Part shown: one piece after another, positions 38,270 to 47,246 of the stretch
Numbering within the stretch: the stretch's first letter is position 1
Layout: each line of letters opens with the position of its first letter
Source: Streptomyces sp. NRRL F-2664
Lineage (GTDB): Bacteria > Actinomycetota > Actinomycetes > Streptomycetales > Streptomycetaceae
Length of the DNA: 64,000 bases
Reading direction: 5' to 3'
Assembly (NCBI RefSeq): GCF_000719345.1
Contig: NZ_JOFX01000001.1
Coordinates: 248,001-312,000, forward strand
Made by a program: the position numbers and the translations under genes
Notes under the pieces: generated by a model
Database searches by the model: none
What the model was told of the DNA's origin: nothing
What the model saw: only the letters and a program-made list of their open reading frames with translations

Positions 38270-39136
38270 TTACGCCTGCGCGCCGGCCCCGCCGCCGGGG
38301 GACTGCCAGCGGACCTCGCCGTCCCGGAGACGTCCCGTCGGCCGCAGCCCGCAGGCCCGCGCCACCGCCGCCGACGCGGCATGGTCCGGACGGACGTGCG
38401 CGACCAGGCGGCTGACAGACACCCCCTCCAGCCAGGCCGCGAGGGCGCGGGCGGCCTCGGACGCGAAACCGTCGCCCTGCCAGGGGACGCCGACGACCCA
38501 CGCCAGCTCGGCGAGGCCGCGGGCCGGGGTGATCGTGGCCTGGACGGTCCCCACCAGCCTCCCCGGCCCGCGCAGGCGCAGAACCCAGTTGGCCCACACC
38601 ACTTCCGGGTCGGGCGAGCCGTCCGCGAGCCGCTCGTAACGGGCGCGCAGCGCGCCGCGCGACAGCGGCGCGCCGCCGGTGAAGGCGTACAGGGCGGGGT
38701 CGGCGAGGACGACGCCCATCTCGTCGGCATGCTCCGGCCGCAGCGGAAGCAGGTCCAGACGGGCGGTGGCGAGGGCGGGCGGCCGCAGCGGGGTCCGGCG
38801 CACCTTCGCGGCCGCCCCGGGCCGGGGCAGGCCGTCCCCGGCCACACAGATGCCCAGCACCCGGTCGTGGCCGGTCCAGCCGTTGACCCGACCGCGGTTG
38901 TTGCTGATCTGCACCCGTCGGCGCGGCGCGTCCACGGCGGACACGAGGTGCAGGTACACCGTGCCCGCCACGCGGGCCAGGACGATGTCGCCGACCTCCA
39001 CCAGGGCGGGAGCGGCCGGCGCGACCCGCACCCGCTGCCCGCCGGCGATCAGCGGTGCCATCGAGTTGCCGGCCGGTCGGAACTCCACGGTCTCACCGCG
39101 GCCGAGACGGTCCGCCTGCGTGTCCAGCATGCCCAT
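38270..39136 (-). CDS. S24/S26-like domain fused to GNAT acetyltransferase
   Basis: 288 aa from MGMLDTQ. Residues 1-105 resemble the S24/S26 (LexA C-domain/signal peptidase) fold, with FRPAGNSMAPLIAGG carrying the Ser of the SM motif and VGDIVLARVAGTVYLHLV, where the general-base Lys is not evident. Residues 115-288 are a RimJ/RimL-type GNAT domain (LATARLDLLPLRPEHADEM, VPWQGDGFASEAARAL, ASAAVARACGLRPTGRLRDGEV). The two domains normally occur as separate proteins. The continuous frame and coding bias across the junction (about residue 108) argue for a genuine fusion. Function of the combination unknown. Confidence 0.75.
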   Translation of the reverse strand: MGMLDTQADRLGRGETVEFRPAGNSMAPLIAGGQRVRVAPAAPALVEVGDIVLARVAGTVYLHLVSAVDAPRRRVQISNNRGRVNGWTGHDRVLGICVAGDGLPRPGAAAKVRRTPLRPPALATARLDLLPLRPEHADEMGVVLADPALYAFTGGAPLSRGALRARYERLADGSPDPEVVWANWVLRLRGPGRLVGTVQATITPARGLAELAWVVGVPWQGDGFASEAARALAAWLEGVSVSRLVAHVRPDHAASAAVARACGLRPTGRLRDGEVRWQSPGGGAGAQA

Positions 39137-39195
39137 CGCTCCAGTCTCGCCGCCCGCTGCGCGGCCACCGGATTGTGCCGGCAGGCGGCGGTCGG

Positions 39196-39651
39196 TCAGT
39201 GCGGCGGCTCCACCTCCAGGAACCGCCGCCGGCGCGGGCCCCGGTACAGCAGGCACACCCAGCCCAGCTCCTCCAGCACGGCCGCACAGGCCTTCAGACG
39301 CTCCTGCTCCTCCGCCGCCGCGCCACCGCTCGGCGGGCCCACCCAGGCCACCTCCACCCGTCCCGCCCCCGAGCCGGAGGCGGTCACGCGGTAGCCCGTG
39401 CGTGAACGGCTGCCGTCCGCATCCAGCGCCGACGGCGGGATCCCGGCCGCCTCCAGGACGAGGGCCACCGCCCGGGAGGGCTGCCGCAGCTCCCACGGCG
39501 CGGGAACCGCGGCGCCCGCCGGGCCGTTGACCAGTCGGCGGATCTGCAGCAGCCCCTCGTACGCGGTGCGCAGCTCGGCGTCACGCCCCGGGGACGTGTC
39601 GCCGGCACCGTCACCGGTCGCCGGTTCGAAGGCCTGCCCCGGGTCCGTCAT
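39196..39651 (-). CDS. conserved hypothetical protein, 151 aa
   Basis: A soluble protein with RTAYEGLLQIRRLVNG, a Gly-rich middle and KACAAVLEELGWVCLLYRG followed by a basic end. It resembles small streptomycete proteins of unknown role; no catalytic or binding motif is visible. It lies 60 bases upstream of the S24-GNAT gene in the same direction, so the two may be co-transcribed. Confidence 0.7.
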   Translation of the reverse strand: MTDPGQAFEPATGDGAGDTSPGRDAELRTAYEGLLQIRRLVNGPAGAAVPAPWELRQPSRAVALVLEAAGIPPSALDADGSRSRTGYRVTASGSGAGRVEVAWVGPPSGGAAAEEQERLKACAAVLEELGWVCLLYRGPRRRRFLEVEPPH

Positions 39652-39755
39652 CGCCCCACCACCGCCCGCTGTCCTGCCCGTCTGAGTACCTCACGCCCAA
39701 CGGCCTGAGTATCCGCCCCGATTCCCCGCAGCGCCGCCGCTGGTCGAATGGGGCC

Positions 39756-40067
39756 ATGAACAACGACGCCCCGCGCAGCGCGACCGTCCGCCCGCGCATG
39801 CAGCACGTGACCAGCGCCGGCTCGGCCCTGGCCGTGGCCCTGGTCCCGCTCGTGGTCGGCGTCCTGATCGCGAAGGCGATGGCCGCCGACCCGATGACCC
39901 CGGTCAACGCCCTCATCGCGGGCGGCGGCCAGCGCGCCGCGCTGCCGCGCGGCGAGTGGCAGCGGCGCGGCCACAGCACCCTGCACCGGCTGCGCACCGT
40001 CCGCCGGGACACCGCCCGCCGCTGTGCCCGGGCCTGCGGCAGCCGCCCCCGCGTCCACGCCGGGTGA
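39756..40067 (+). CDS. small membrane protein, 103 aa
   Basis: One hydrophobic segment (SALAVALVPLVVGVLIAKAMA, about residues 23-44) follows a basic N-terminus, and a C-terminal tail with 15 Arg residues should stay in the cytoplasm. No family recognised. Convergent with the lipoprotein gene, with only one base between their stops. Confidence 0.65.
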   Translation: MNNDAPRSATVRPRMQHVTSAGSALAVALVPLVVGVLIAKAMAADPMTPVNALIAGGGQRAALPRGEWQRRGHSTLHRLRTVRRDTARRCARACGSRPRVHAG

Positions 40068-40068
40068 G

Positions 40069-40512
40069 TCAGCGGCCGTACTGCCGCACGCACAGGTCCA
40101 CGATGGACGGCGGCACGACACCGTCGGCGGCCGCGCACAGCTCGTCCATGCGGGGCGGCGGCGGGCGGCGGCGCGGGTGGGCGGTCGCCGTGCCGGGCTG
40201 CCGGGTCCGCCGGGGCGGGGCCGCCTGCTTCGCGTGCGACCGCCTCCGGGGGGCCGCGGAGCCGGGCGCCCGGTCCGGGTCCGCGGCGGCCTTCCGGTCC
40301 TGGTCCGGCGCCGGCCCGGGCGGCGCGGCCGGGGGCAGTGCGCTCAGGGGCAGGGCGGCGTGCGCGGGGAGGTCGGCCGACGGCACAGATCCCCGTACGG
40401 GCGCCGGAGACGGAGACGGAGACGGAGCCGGATCCCGCGGGCCGACGGAGACACAGCCGGCGCTCGCCAGGAGCGCGACGAGGGAGAGGGGCAGGGCACG
40501 GCGCAACTGCAT
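40069..40512 (-). CDS. small Pro/Ala-rich lipoprotein A
   Basis: 147 aa. The N-terminus MQLRRALPLSLVALLASAGC is a lipoprotein signal with Cys20. A low-complexity Pro/Ala/Arg linker (including a PSPSPSP repeat) leads to a short conserved end, LCAAADGVVPPSIVDLC. This layout is shared with the gene at 55882-56370: same signal, Cys at 20, variable linker, same C-terminal motif. The paired cysteines of the tail may form a disulfide outside the membrane. Function unknown. Confidence 0.75.
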   Translation of the reverse strand: MQLRRALPLSLVALLASAGCVSVGPRDPAPSPSPSPAPVRGSVPSADLPAHAALPLSALPPAAPPGPAPDQDRKAAADPDRAPGSAAPRRRSHAKQAAPPRRTRQPGTATAHPRRRPPPPRMDELCAAADGVVPPSIVDLCVRQYGR

Positions 40513-40712
40513 CCGATCACCTTGCCGCACGGACCGGCGCGTCCCGCTCCCCGGCTCACGCGTCCGGGTGACACCGGGCGGCGAAACCGTCGGCAGCGGT
40601 GTGTGGGAGATTGGCCCGGACGTACGGGAGCCGGGGGAGGCGCGACCCTCCGGCGCCCGTGCGGACCCGACCTGCCCCTGCCCGCCGATCGACCCGTACG
40701 GAGTACCGATCC

Positions 40713-42044
40713 ATGACAGCCGCCGCCGCGCCCGGCAGTCCCGCGCCGTCCCCCGAACCGGAAGGCGGGCCCGCAGCCGCCCCCGCATCCGCGCCGCCTC
40801 CCGCCGAGCAATCCGTACCCGCCGGGGGCGCCGGCCCCGTCGAGCCCGAAGCCGGATCCGGTGCCGTGAGCGCGGCCGCACAGGCACCCGCCACCGGGAA
40901 GGGCTGGGCCGCCGTGGGTGCGGTCGCCCTCGGCATCTTCTGCCTCATCACCTCCGAACTGCTGCCCGTCGGCCTGCTCACCCCCGTCGGCGCCGACCTC
41001 GGGGTCTCCGACGGGACCGCGGGGCTGATGGTCACCGCCCCCGGCGTGGTCGCCGCGCTCTGCGCGCCGCTGGTCGCCGTCGGAGCCGGCCGCCTCGACC
41101 GGCGGGTCGTCCTGTGCGTGCTCATCGCCCTGACGGCCGTCGCCAACCTCGCCGCCGCCGTCGCGACGGACTTCGCGATCGTCCTCGCGGCGCGGCTGCT
41201 CGTCGGGGTCGGCGTCGGCGGCTTCTGGGCCGTCGCCGGCGGGCTCGCCGTCCGACTGGTGCCCCCACGCCACGTCGGCCGGGCGACCGCCCTCCTCTTC
41301 GCAGGCGTCCCCACGGCGTCCGTGCTGGGCGTGCCCGCCGGAACGCTGCTCGGCGAACTCGGAGGCTGGCGCACCGCCTTCGCCGCCGTCGGCGCCCTCG
41401 GCCTCGGCACACTGGCCGCACTGGTCCTGATGCTGCCCCCGCTGCCGCCGACCCGGCGCGTCAGCTTCCCCCAACTGCCGTTTCTGCTGCGCGCGAACGC
41501 CGCCGTCCGGGCCGGCATCGTCGTCACCTTCCTCGTCGTGACCGCGCAGTTCACCGCCTACACCTTCGTCCGGCCGATTCTCGAGGACGTCTCCGGCATC
41601 GACGCCGGATGGGTCAGCACCCTCCTGCTCGGCTACGGCCTCGCGGGCGTCGCGGGCAACTTCCTGGCCGGGAGCCGCGATCCCTACCGCACGCTCTTCG
41701 TGATCAGCGCCGCCCTCGCCCCGGTCCTCGCCCTGATCGCGGTCCTGCCGGGACCGGTCCCCGGGACGGCCCTGCTGCTCGGCTGGGGGCTGGCCTACGG
41801 AGGGGTCTCGGTGAGCGTGCAGGGCTGGATGATCAAGGCGGCCCCGGCCGCCGCCGAGGCGGCCTCCGCGCTCATGGTGGCCGTGTTCAACCTCGCGATA
41901 GCGGCCGGGGCGCTGCTCGGGGGCCTTGCGGTCGACGGCATCTCCGCCCCCGCCGCCCCGCTCGGCGGAGCCGTCCTGATGCTGGCGGCCGCCGCCACCG
42001 TCCGGGCCACGGCGCTCCGCGGCCGGCCCGACCGCATCGGCTGA
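40713..42044 (+). CDS. MFS transporter, DHA1 (12-TM, AraJ-like)
   Basis: 443 aa from MTAAAAPG. About 60 Pro/Ala-rich residues precede the first membrane segment (WAAVGAVALGIFCLITSELLPVGLL), whose TSELLPVGLL is typical of sugar-efflux/chloramphenicol-type DHA1 exporters. Later motifs are AGRLDRRVVL, RLLVGVGVGGFWAVAGGLAVRL and GVPAGTLLGELGGWRTAF. It would export small molecules by proton antiport. No regulator is adjacent on the divergent side except lipoprotein A. Confidence 0.9.
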   Translation: MTAAAAPGSPAPSPEPEGGPAAAPASAPPPAEQSVPAGGAGPVEPEAGSGAVSAAAQAPATGKGWAAVGAVALGIFCLITSELLPVGLLTPVGADLGVSDGTAGLMVTAPGVVAALCAPLVAVGAGRLDRRVVLCVLIALTAVANLAAAVATDFAIVLAARLLVGVGVGGFWAVAGGLAVRLVPPRHVGRATALLFAGVPTASVLGVPAGTLLGELGGWRTAFAAVGALGLGTLAALVLMLPPLPPTRRVSFPQLPFLLRANAAVRAGIVVTFLVVTAQFTAYTFVRPILEDVSGIDAGWVSTLLLGYGLAGVAGNFLAGSRDPYRTLFVISAALAPVLALIAVLPGPVPGTALLLGWGLAYGGVSVSVQGWMIKAAPAAAEAASALMVAVFNLAIAAGALLGGLAVDGISAPAAPLGGAVLMLAAAATVRATALRGRPDRIG

Positions 42045-42191
42045 CCCCTCCCCCCCGCATCGTGCCGCGATGAGCCCGACAGACCGGGTGGACCGGAGCA
42101 GATCGGACATCCGGCTTGACCCGGCACCGGCCGGAGGGCGAGAGTGCGCCCGATCAAGAACCACAGTTCGAGCCGCACCTCGGAGACCCAG

Positions 42192-42311
42192 ATGTCCATA
42201 CCGGTTCGCTCACCGCTCGCCCCGCCCGCGACCGGGGGTTCTCCGGCACCCGCCGCGCCGGGTGCGCCCGGTGCGGCCCAGGCTCCCGCCGCCCGGCGGC
42301 GCAGAGCCTGA
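42192..42311 (+). CDS. possible 39-aa basic peptide ORF
   Basis: ATG with CGGAG six bases upstream opens a 39-codon frame starting MSIPVRSPLAPPATGG and ending AARRRRA. Most codons end in G or C. It fills an otherwise empty 330-base gap. The composition (Pro/Ala/Gly then Arg) is also what random high-GC sequence gives, so this is tentative. The rest of the gap (42045-42374) shows a TTGACC-like hexamer at 42116 but no clear promoter. Confidence 0.25.
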   Translation: MSIPVRSPLAPPATGGSPAPAAPGAPGAAQAPAARRRRA

Positions 42312-42374
42312 CCGGCCGGGCAGGGGCCGGCACCGCACCGCCGCGCCGGCCCCCGTCCCCGCCGGGAGACCGCC

Positions 42375-43121
42375 ATGTCCCATGATCCTGACGAGAACGG
42401 GCTCGCCCCCGACGGCGCCCCGTTCGTACGCCCGTACGTCGCCTCCTCCGGCCCGCCGCCGCGCGAGGCGGCTTCCCCCTGGCCGCAGAGCGGGCCGTAC
42501 GCCTTCCCCGGCCCCACCGCTCCCGCAGGCGGCCCGGCGCCCGACCCGGACGACTTTCCGGTACGCGGCTCCGTGCCTGCGGTGGCCGGCGGCCGCCGTG
42601 CCGGGCGTCGCGGCCGCAGGAGCCGGCTTCCGCTGGCCGTGGGCACCGGGCTGGGCCTCGCGGCGGTCAGTGCCTTCCTACTGCTGAGCGGCCCCGACCA
42701 GCGGCCGCCCAGGGCGCAGGCGCCCGCCGACCTGACCGTGCCGGCGCTCCCGGCCGGCGGAGGCCCGGACACGACCGCGGAGTCCCCCGGTCCGGCCTCG
42801 TCGGCCCGGTCCGCCGCACCGTCGGCCCCGACCGCAGAGGCGTCGGCCCGGGCGACGGGCCCTGCCAAGCCGTCGACCGCCCCCACCGCGTCGACGGCAC
42901 GGCCGACGAGCGCGTACGTCACCCTCCGCATGGGCGACAGCGGGCCCGAGGTGCGCGCCCTGCAGGAGATGCTCTACGCGCAGGGGTTCACGTACGTCTC
43001 CGTCACCGGTGTCTACGACGGCCAGACCAAACGCGGTGTCGGCCAGCTCCAGCGCGACCGGTCCATCAAGGGCGACCCCCAGGGCGTCTACGGGCCGAAC
43101 ACCCAGGCGGCCATGGGCTAG
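42375..43121 (+). CDS. membrane-anchored peptidoglycan-binding protein
   Basis: 248 aa. A cytoplasmic Pro/Gly-rich N-terminus (1-80) ends in a basic patch (GGRRAGRRGRRSR), followed by one membrane segment (LAVGTGLGLAAVSAFLLL, about 85-102), a Ser/Thr/Ala/Pro-rich external linker and a PG_binding_1 domain at about 178-248 (LRMGDSGPEVRALQEMLYAQGF, GVYDGQTKRGVGQLQRD, GVYGPNTQAAMG). It should span the membrane and grip the wall. The ATG follows CGGGAGACCGCC. Confidence 0.85.
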   Translation: MSHDPDENGLAPDGAPFVRPYVASSGPPPREAASPWPQSGPYAFPGPTAPAGGPAPDPDDFPVRGSVPAVAGGRRAGRRGRRSRLPLAVGTGLGLAAVSAFLLLSGPDQRPPRAQAPADLTVPALPAGGGPDTTAESPGPASSARSAAPSAPTAEASARATGPAKPSTAPTASTARPTSAYVTLRMGDSGPEVRALQEMLYAQGFTYVSVTGVYDGQTKRGVGQLQRDRSIKGDPQGVYGPNTQAAMG

Positions 43122-43307
43122 CACTGCCCTACCACCCCGGGCGAGAACAACCGTGCTTGGGGCGGGCGGTGTCGTCCACCACCCGCACCCGTGGCCGCAC
43201 CGCCGCCAAGCGCCCAGGGCCGCTGCTCCGTGGCGCCCCTCGGACGGATGAGCAACGGCCGCGTAAGGGGACTGCGCCGAGGGCCGGGAGGGACCGGCCG
43301 GCAGACG

Positions 43308-43964
43308 TCATGGACGGGGCTCGGTGCCGGGGCGCTGTCGGGCGTCCGGGCCGGTGTTGCCGTCGGTGGTGAAGATGCGGTCCAGGTGGTGGTGGAGTAC
43401 GGCGATGGCCGACTCCGGTGTCCGTTGGCCGACGAGGATGCTCGTGCCCATGGTCGCGGTCATCGCGAGCAGGCTGATGGCCTCGATGCGTGCGTCGGCG
43501 GCGGGATCGGCCGATCCCGCCTCCTGTGCCTGTTCGAGCAGATGCGCCACGGCGTTTTCCGCGGCGTCGGGCTTGTCGATGAAGGGCTGGGAGGCGAGCG
43601 CCTCGTCGGTCACGGACAGGATGGAGTAGGAGCTGTAGAGGAGGTGGAAGGTCCGGCTCTCCTCGTCGGTCGGAAGAGAGGCGAGCAGCAGCGCCTCGAC
43701 GGTCGCGCGCGGGCCCGGGTTCGGGCCGACGGCCGCCAGGCGGGCGCCCACGCGAGCCGTGAACCGGTCGGTCAGGTGCTGCAGTCCGTGGAAGAGGAGT
43801 TTCTCCTTGGTCTCGAAGTAGTACTGCACGAGCCGGAGGGATACGCCGGCCTCGGCGGCCACGTCGCGCATGCCGACGGCGTGCAACCCCCGCCGCCCCG
43901 CGACCCGGATGAGCGCTTCGGCGATCTGGGTGCGCCGTACGTCGTGGTCCACGCGCTTGGGCAT
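43308..43964 (-). CDS. TetR-family transcriptional regulator
   Basis: 218 aa from MPKRVDHDV. The N-terminal HTH is RTQIAEALIRVAGRRGLHAVGMRDVAAEAGVSLRLVQYYFETKEKLLF; the remainder is a ligand-binding helical domain. It is divergent from an alpha/beta hydrolase, with a perfect palindrome between them. TetR proteins usually repress themselves and the divergent gene until a ligand binds, so the hydrolase substrate is the likely inducer (inference). Confidence 0.92.
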   Translation of the reverse strand: MPKRVDHDVRRTQIAEALIRVAGRRGLHAVGMRDVAAEAGVSLRLVQYYFETKEKLLFHGLQHLTDRFTARVGARLAAVGPNPGPRATVEALLLASLPTDEESRTFHLLYSSYSILSVTDEALASQPFIDKPDAAENAVAHLLEQAQEAGSADPAADARIEAISLLAMTATMGTSILVGQRTPESAIAVLHHHLDRIFTTDGNTGPDARQRPGTEPRP

Positions 43965-44054
43965 CGATTCTGTCTCCGGCCGTGAGGTGGGGGATGGTTC
44001 GAGGGCAACGCGGTCCGGCTCGATCCGCGCCCTTTCATGGTACCGGTGTACCAA

Positions 44055-44069
44055 GAACGTGGTACGTTC
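44055..44069. promoter_or_regulatory. putative TetR operator
   Basis: GAACGT GGT ACGTTC, a perfect 6-bp inverted repeat, with a second imperfect one (GGTACCGGTGTACC, 44039-44052) beside it, between the divergent TetR and hydrolase starts. Confidence 0.6.
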
Positions 44070-44104
44070 GTATCACGAAGAACGGATCTTCCTGGAGGTG
44101 CCCC

Positions 44105-45061
44105 GTGTCCGAGAACGCGACCCGAGTGCGACGCGACATCGGCCGCTACGTCAGTGACGAGCTGCGCGACCGCTACTTGGCCGCCTGTGACGTCCTCTAT
44201 GCCATGGGAGCGCCCGCCCGCTCCGAGACGGACGTCGAGACGAGCTTCGGCACCACCCACGTCTATCGGTACGGCCCCTCCGACCCGGCGGCCGAGTCGC
44301 GGACGCCCGTGGTCCTCATCCATGGTTCGGGCGGCTGCTCCGCGATGTGGTACCCCAACACCCGGGCGCTGAGCGCCGAGCGCCCCGTCTACGCCCTCGA
44401 CACTCCAGGCGACCCCGGCCGCAGCGTCCAGCGCGAACCCATGTGGCAGCCCGAGCGCGCGGCCCAGTGGATGGACGAGGCCCTCGACGCGCTGGGCCTC
44501 GACAAGGTCCACCTCGTCGGCTCCTCCTACGGCGGCTGGCTGGTCATCAACCAGGCCCACCTTCGGCCCGGACGCCTCGCCTCGGTCACCGCCCTCGATC
44601 CGGGCGGGCTGGAGAAGGTCGGCCTGCGCTTCTTCGTCTGGATCTTCGCCAGCCTCTTCGCCACCTACGCCCCGAAGGCGTGGCGACCGCGCCTCGCCTC
44701 GTGGCTGGAGCAGCCGGTGATCGTCGTCCCCGAGCTGCGTGCGTGGATCCAGGCCGGCGTGAAGGCCTTCCGGATCCGCCGCCCCGCCCCGTTGCCGCTG
44801 TCGGACGCGGAACTGGGCTCCATCCGCACGCCGTTCTCCCTCATCATGGGCAGGCGCAGCCTGCTCGTACACCCGAAGCGGCAGCTGGAGCGCGTACCTC
44901 GCCTGATCCCCGGTGCCCGCGCCGAGATCGTCGCAGCCACCGGCCACGGACCGCAGATCGATCACCCCGACCTGGTCAACGCCCGGATGCTGGACTTCAT
45001 GGAGGATGTCGACTCGCTCGACCCCGCGGTGAACCGGGACAGCGCGCATACGCCGAAGTGA
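44105..45061 (+). CDS. alpha/beta hydrolase
   Basis: 318 aa from GTG, preceded by TGGAGGTG. Motifs: oxyanion strand VVLIHGSGGCSAMW, nucleophile elbow GSSYGG with Ser141, and the late His in ATGHGPQIDHPD. An N-terminal helical region of about 45 residues precedes the core. It could hydrolyse an ester or lactone; the divergent TetR gene suggests induction by a substrate or xenobiotic. A 9-bp hairpin follows the stop. Confidence 0.88.
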   Translation: MSENATRVRRDIGRYVSDELRDRYLAACDVLYAMGAPARSETDVETSFGTTHVYRYGPSDPAAESRTPVVLIHGSGGCSAMWYPNTRALSAERPVYALDTPGDPGRSVQREPMWQPERAAQWMDEALDALGLDKVHLVGSSYGGWLVINQAHLRPGRLASVTALDPGGLEKVGLRFFVWIFASLFATYAPKAWRPRLASWLEQPVIVVPELRAWIQAGVKAFRIRRPAPLPLSDAELGSIRTPFSLIMGRRSLLVHPKRQLERVPRLIPGARAEIVAATGHGPQIDHPDLVNARMLDFMEDVDSLDPAVNRDSAHTPK

Positions 45062-45074
45062 GGCAGGGCCGCCC

Positions 45075-45095
45075 GCGGACTGTCCGACAGTCCGC
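45075..45095 (+). terminator. terminator hairpin after hydrolase gene
   Basis: GCGGACTGT CCG ACAGTCCGC: perfect 9-bp stem with a three-base loop. Confidence 0.75.
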
Positions 45096-45402
45096 AACGG
45101 AAGCCGGACGGGCAACGGGCGCTGCTCTTCACCACGGCCGGCCCGGGCGGCCGGGCGGTGGTCCGGACCGCCGCGGGGCGCCGGCCCGCGGCCGTGGCCC
45201 GATCTGCGGGCCGGCCGCCGAGGTCCACCTGCCGTACCGGGCCCGGCGTCGCGGTCCGAGACCGACGCTGCCGCCGGCGACCCGGCCACTGCGCGAGCCG
45301 GGCTCGGAGCCTCTCGCCGAGGGCTGATAGAACTCCGATGACGCGGACCGGTCAATGATCACGTTCCAACGAGCGCGGCCCGGGGGGCCGGGGGGAGAAC
45401 CG
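45096..45402. other. intergenic stretch, promoter of phosphatase gene
   Basis: About 300 bases with no supported gene. Frames on either strand are Arg/Pro/Ala-rich and lack family signals. Confidence 0.4.
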
Positions 45403-46140
45403 ATGAATCGGCATGTCGACTTCGAGCGTGTGCACAACTTCCGTGACCTGGGCGGCTACCGGTCCGCCGACGGCAGGACGGTCGCGTGGCGAACCCTGTA
45501 CCGGGCGGACTCGCTGGGCAAATTGGCGGGCGGCGACTGGGAGAGGTTCCTGGAGCTGGGCGTGGGGACGGTGATCGACCTGCGCTATCCGTGGGAGATC
45601 GAGGCGAAGGGCCGCATCCCTGAAGCGGAACGATTCCGCTGGGTCAACCTCAGCATCGAACACCGGCCCTACGACCAGGCCGCGATCGACCCCGGCGTCG
45701 ACCCCTGGCGCTACCTCGCCGACCGCTTCGCCGAGGTCACCGAGGACGGCGCGGAGGAGATCCGGCAAGCTGTCGAGGAGATCGCCGGGGCACCCGGCCC
45801 GGTGGTGTTCCACTGCACCTCGGGCAAGGACCGGACCGGGCTGGTCGCCGCCTTCGTGCTGACCCTGCTGGGCGTGGGCCGGGAGGAGGTCCTCGCCGAC
45901 TTCGCCCTGACCGAGCGGGCCACGGAGCGCCTCGCCGCCGACTGGCGCGCCGCCCACCCCGACCGCGTCCTGGCATGGCCGAGCTACGGCCGCGCCCCCG
46001 CCGTGATCATGGAACTGGTGTTCGCGGACCTGGAGGCCCGCCACGGTTCGGTGCACGGCTACCTCACGAACCGCGTCGGACTGTCCGACCGGACCGTGCA
46101 CCGCCTGCACGCCAAACTCCTGACCGACGGCGACGCCTGA
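45403..46140 (+). CDS. tyrosine-protein phosphatase (DSP/PTP-like)
   Basis: 245 aa from ATG at 45403, after GGGGGAGAA. The entry VHNFRDLGGYRSADGRTVAWRTLYRAD and the active-site loop HCTSGKDRTG (Cys138, Arg144) define the Y_phosphatase3 family of bacterial tyrosine/lipid phosphatases. The Lys-Asp in the P-loop (SGKDR) is seen in members that also act on phosphoinositides or triple-specificity targets. Cytoplasmic, single gene. Confidence 0.93.
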   Translation: MNRHVDFERVHNFRDLGGYRSADGRTVAWRTLYRADSLGKLAGGDWERFLELGVGTVIDLRYPWEIEAKGRIPEAERFRWVNLSIEHRPYDQAAIDPGVDPWRYLADRFAEVTEDGAEEIRQAVEEIAGAPGPVVFHCTSGKDRTGLVAAFVLTLLGVGREEVLADFALTERATERLAADWRAAHPDRVLAWPSYGRAPAVIMELVFADLEARHGSVHGYLTNRVGLSDRTVHRLHAKLLTDGDA

Positions 46141-46296
46141 CCCCCGGACCCTGGCGGATGGTCCGAGCGGCCGAGCCGGCGTCAGCTGGGGCCGATGACG
46201 GGGAAGCCCACAAAGCACTCCCTCGGCAAGACCGTCGCGTGCCCTCTTGTGCCCCTGTCGGCCGGCCGCGGCGAGGGGCGGGAGGGGCGGGTTCCG

Positions 46297-46860
46297 TTAC
46301 CCGGCTGCCTTGGCGCAGGTCACCTTCGCGAACTTCGAGGTGACGGTGTACGTGTCGTTGGGGACGCCGGTGAACTCGAAGAACCCATCGGAGATGGTTC
46401 GGGTGGTGTCCACGACGGCGCCGGAGGAGTTCTTCAGCGTGACCGTCTCCGCCGCCGGGAATCCCCTGCCGGACACGCCGTAGGTCGCCCCCGGGCCCTT
46501 GGTGACGGTGCACTTGATGGCGGCCTCCTCGTCGGACACCCACTTCGGGCAGATCGCCCTGACCCGACGTCCCGCGGCGCTGTAGGTGTCGTTCGGCAGC
46601 CCGGTGACCTCGAAGAAGCCCCCTGTGACGACGGTGGTCGTACGGACCGTGGTGCCCTGTGAGTTCTTCACGGTGACGCGTTCACCGGGTCTGAACCCGT
46701 CGCCCGACACGCCGAACGTGTTGTTGGGGCCTTCCGAAAGGAAGCAGGTGGCGCCTGGAGCGGCCCGTTCTGCCGTGTGGGCCGCACTCGCCGTGACGGC
46801 GGTCCATCCGCTGAACGCCACGGCAGCTACGACGGCGGTGGACAGAGTTCTGCTTCGCAT
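46297..46860 (-). CDS. secreted protein with two tandem Ig-like repeats
   Basis: 187 aa; GAGGGAGAGGG precedes the ATG. A Sec signal ends near TASAAHTAERA. The mature protein is two repeats of about 70 residues, each running GPxxTxGVSGxGF, then ETVTLKNSSGA or ERVTVKNSQGT, then GGFFEVTGLPNDTYS or DGFFEFTGVPNDTYT, and ending with a Cys. The DNA of the two repeats is also similar, so the duplication is fairly recent. The fold is probably Ig-like/beta-sandwich; possibly a coat or adhesion protein. No family name is known to me. Confidence 0.8.
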   Translation of the reverse strand: MRSRTLSTAVVAAVAFSGWTAVTASAAHTAERAAPGATCFLSEGPNNTFGVSGDGFRPGERVTVKNSQGTTVRTTTVVTGGFFEVTGLPNDTYSAAGRRVRAICPKWVSDEEAAIKCTVTKGPGATYGVSGRGFPAAETVTLKNSSGAVVDTTRTISDGFFEFTGVPNDTYTVTSKFAKVTCAKAAG

Positions 46861-47246
46861 GAGATGTCCCTCTCCCTCGACTGAAGGCAGTGGCTTCGCT
46901 CGACAAGCGGCCTCGCCCGCGCACGCCTCCCGTGCCTCGCAGAGGAGTGTCGGCCGGGAACGTGTCTGTGTGTCGGCGCCAGGCCTCGGAGCCGACGGGT
47001 GGTGCTCAGGGCTCAGGGCTTGGTATACGCCGGGTGCGGTTGAGGTGTCGGCGTCTTCGAACTCGCATCTGACGCCTCGTGGAGGTACGTGGGTGACCAT
47101 CCACACCGCAAGGAGACCTGCCCGTTCCCCACTATTCCACTGGCCGGGACGGCCCGCACGCGGGCGTGGCCGACGCCGCCCGCAGCGCACCTGAGCCGTG
47201 TCAGCCCGCCCCCCGACCGAGGACTGCCGCTTCTGAAGCCGCCGGC
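46861..47246. other. intergenic region upstream of repeat protein
   Basis: About 390 bases without a supported gene; it is less GC-rich than the coding sequence. It contains the minus-strand promoter of the secreted repeat protein and a short direct repeat GCTCAGG around 47004-47018. Confidence 0.4.

Noticed and set aside
35748..38597. 949-aa minus-strand frame
   Set aside because: Antisense to the secreted beta-propeller/LamG protein; no domain signature.
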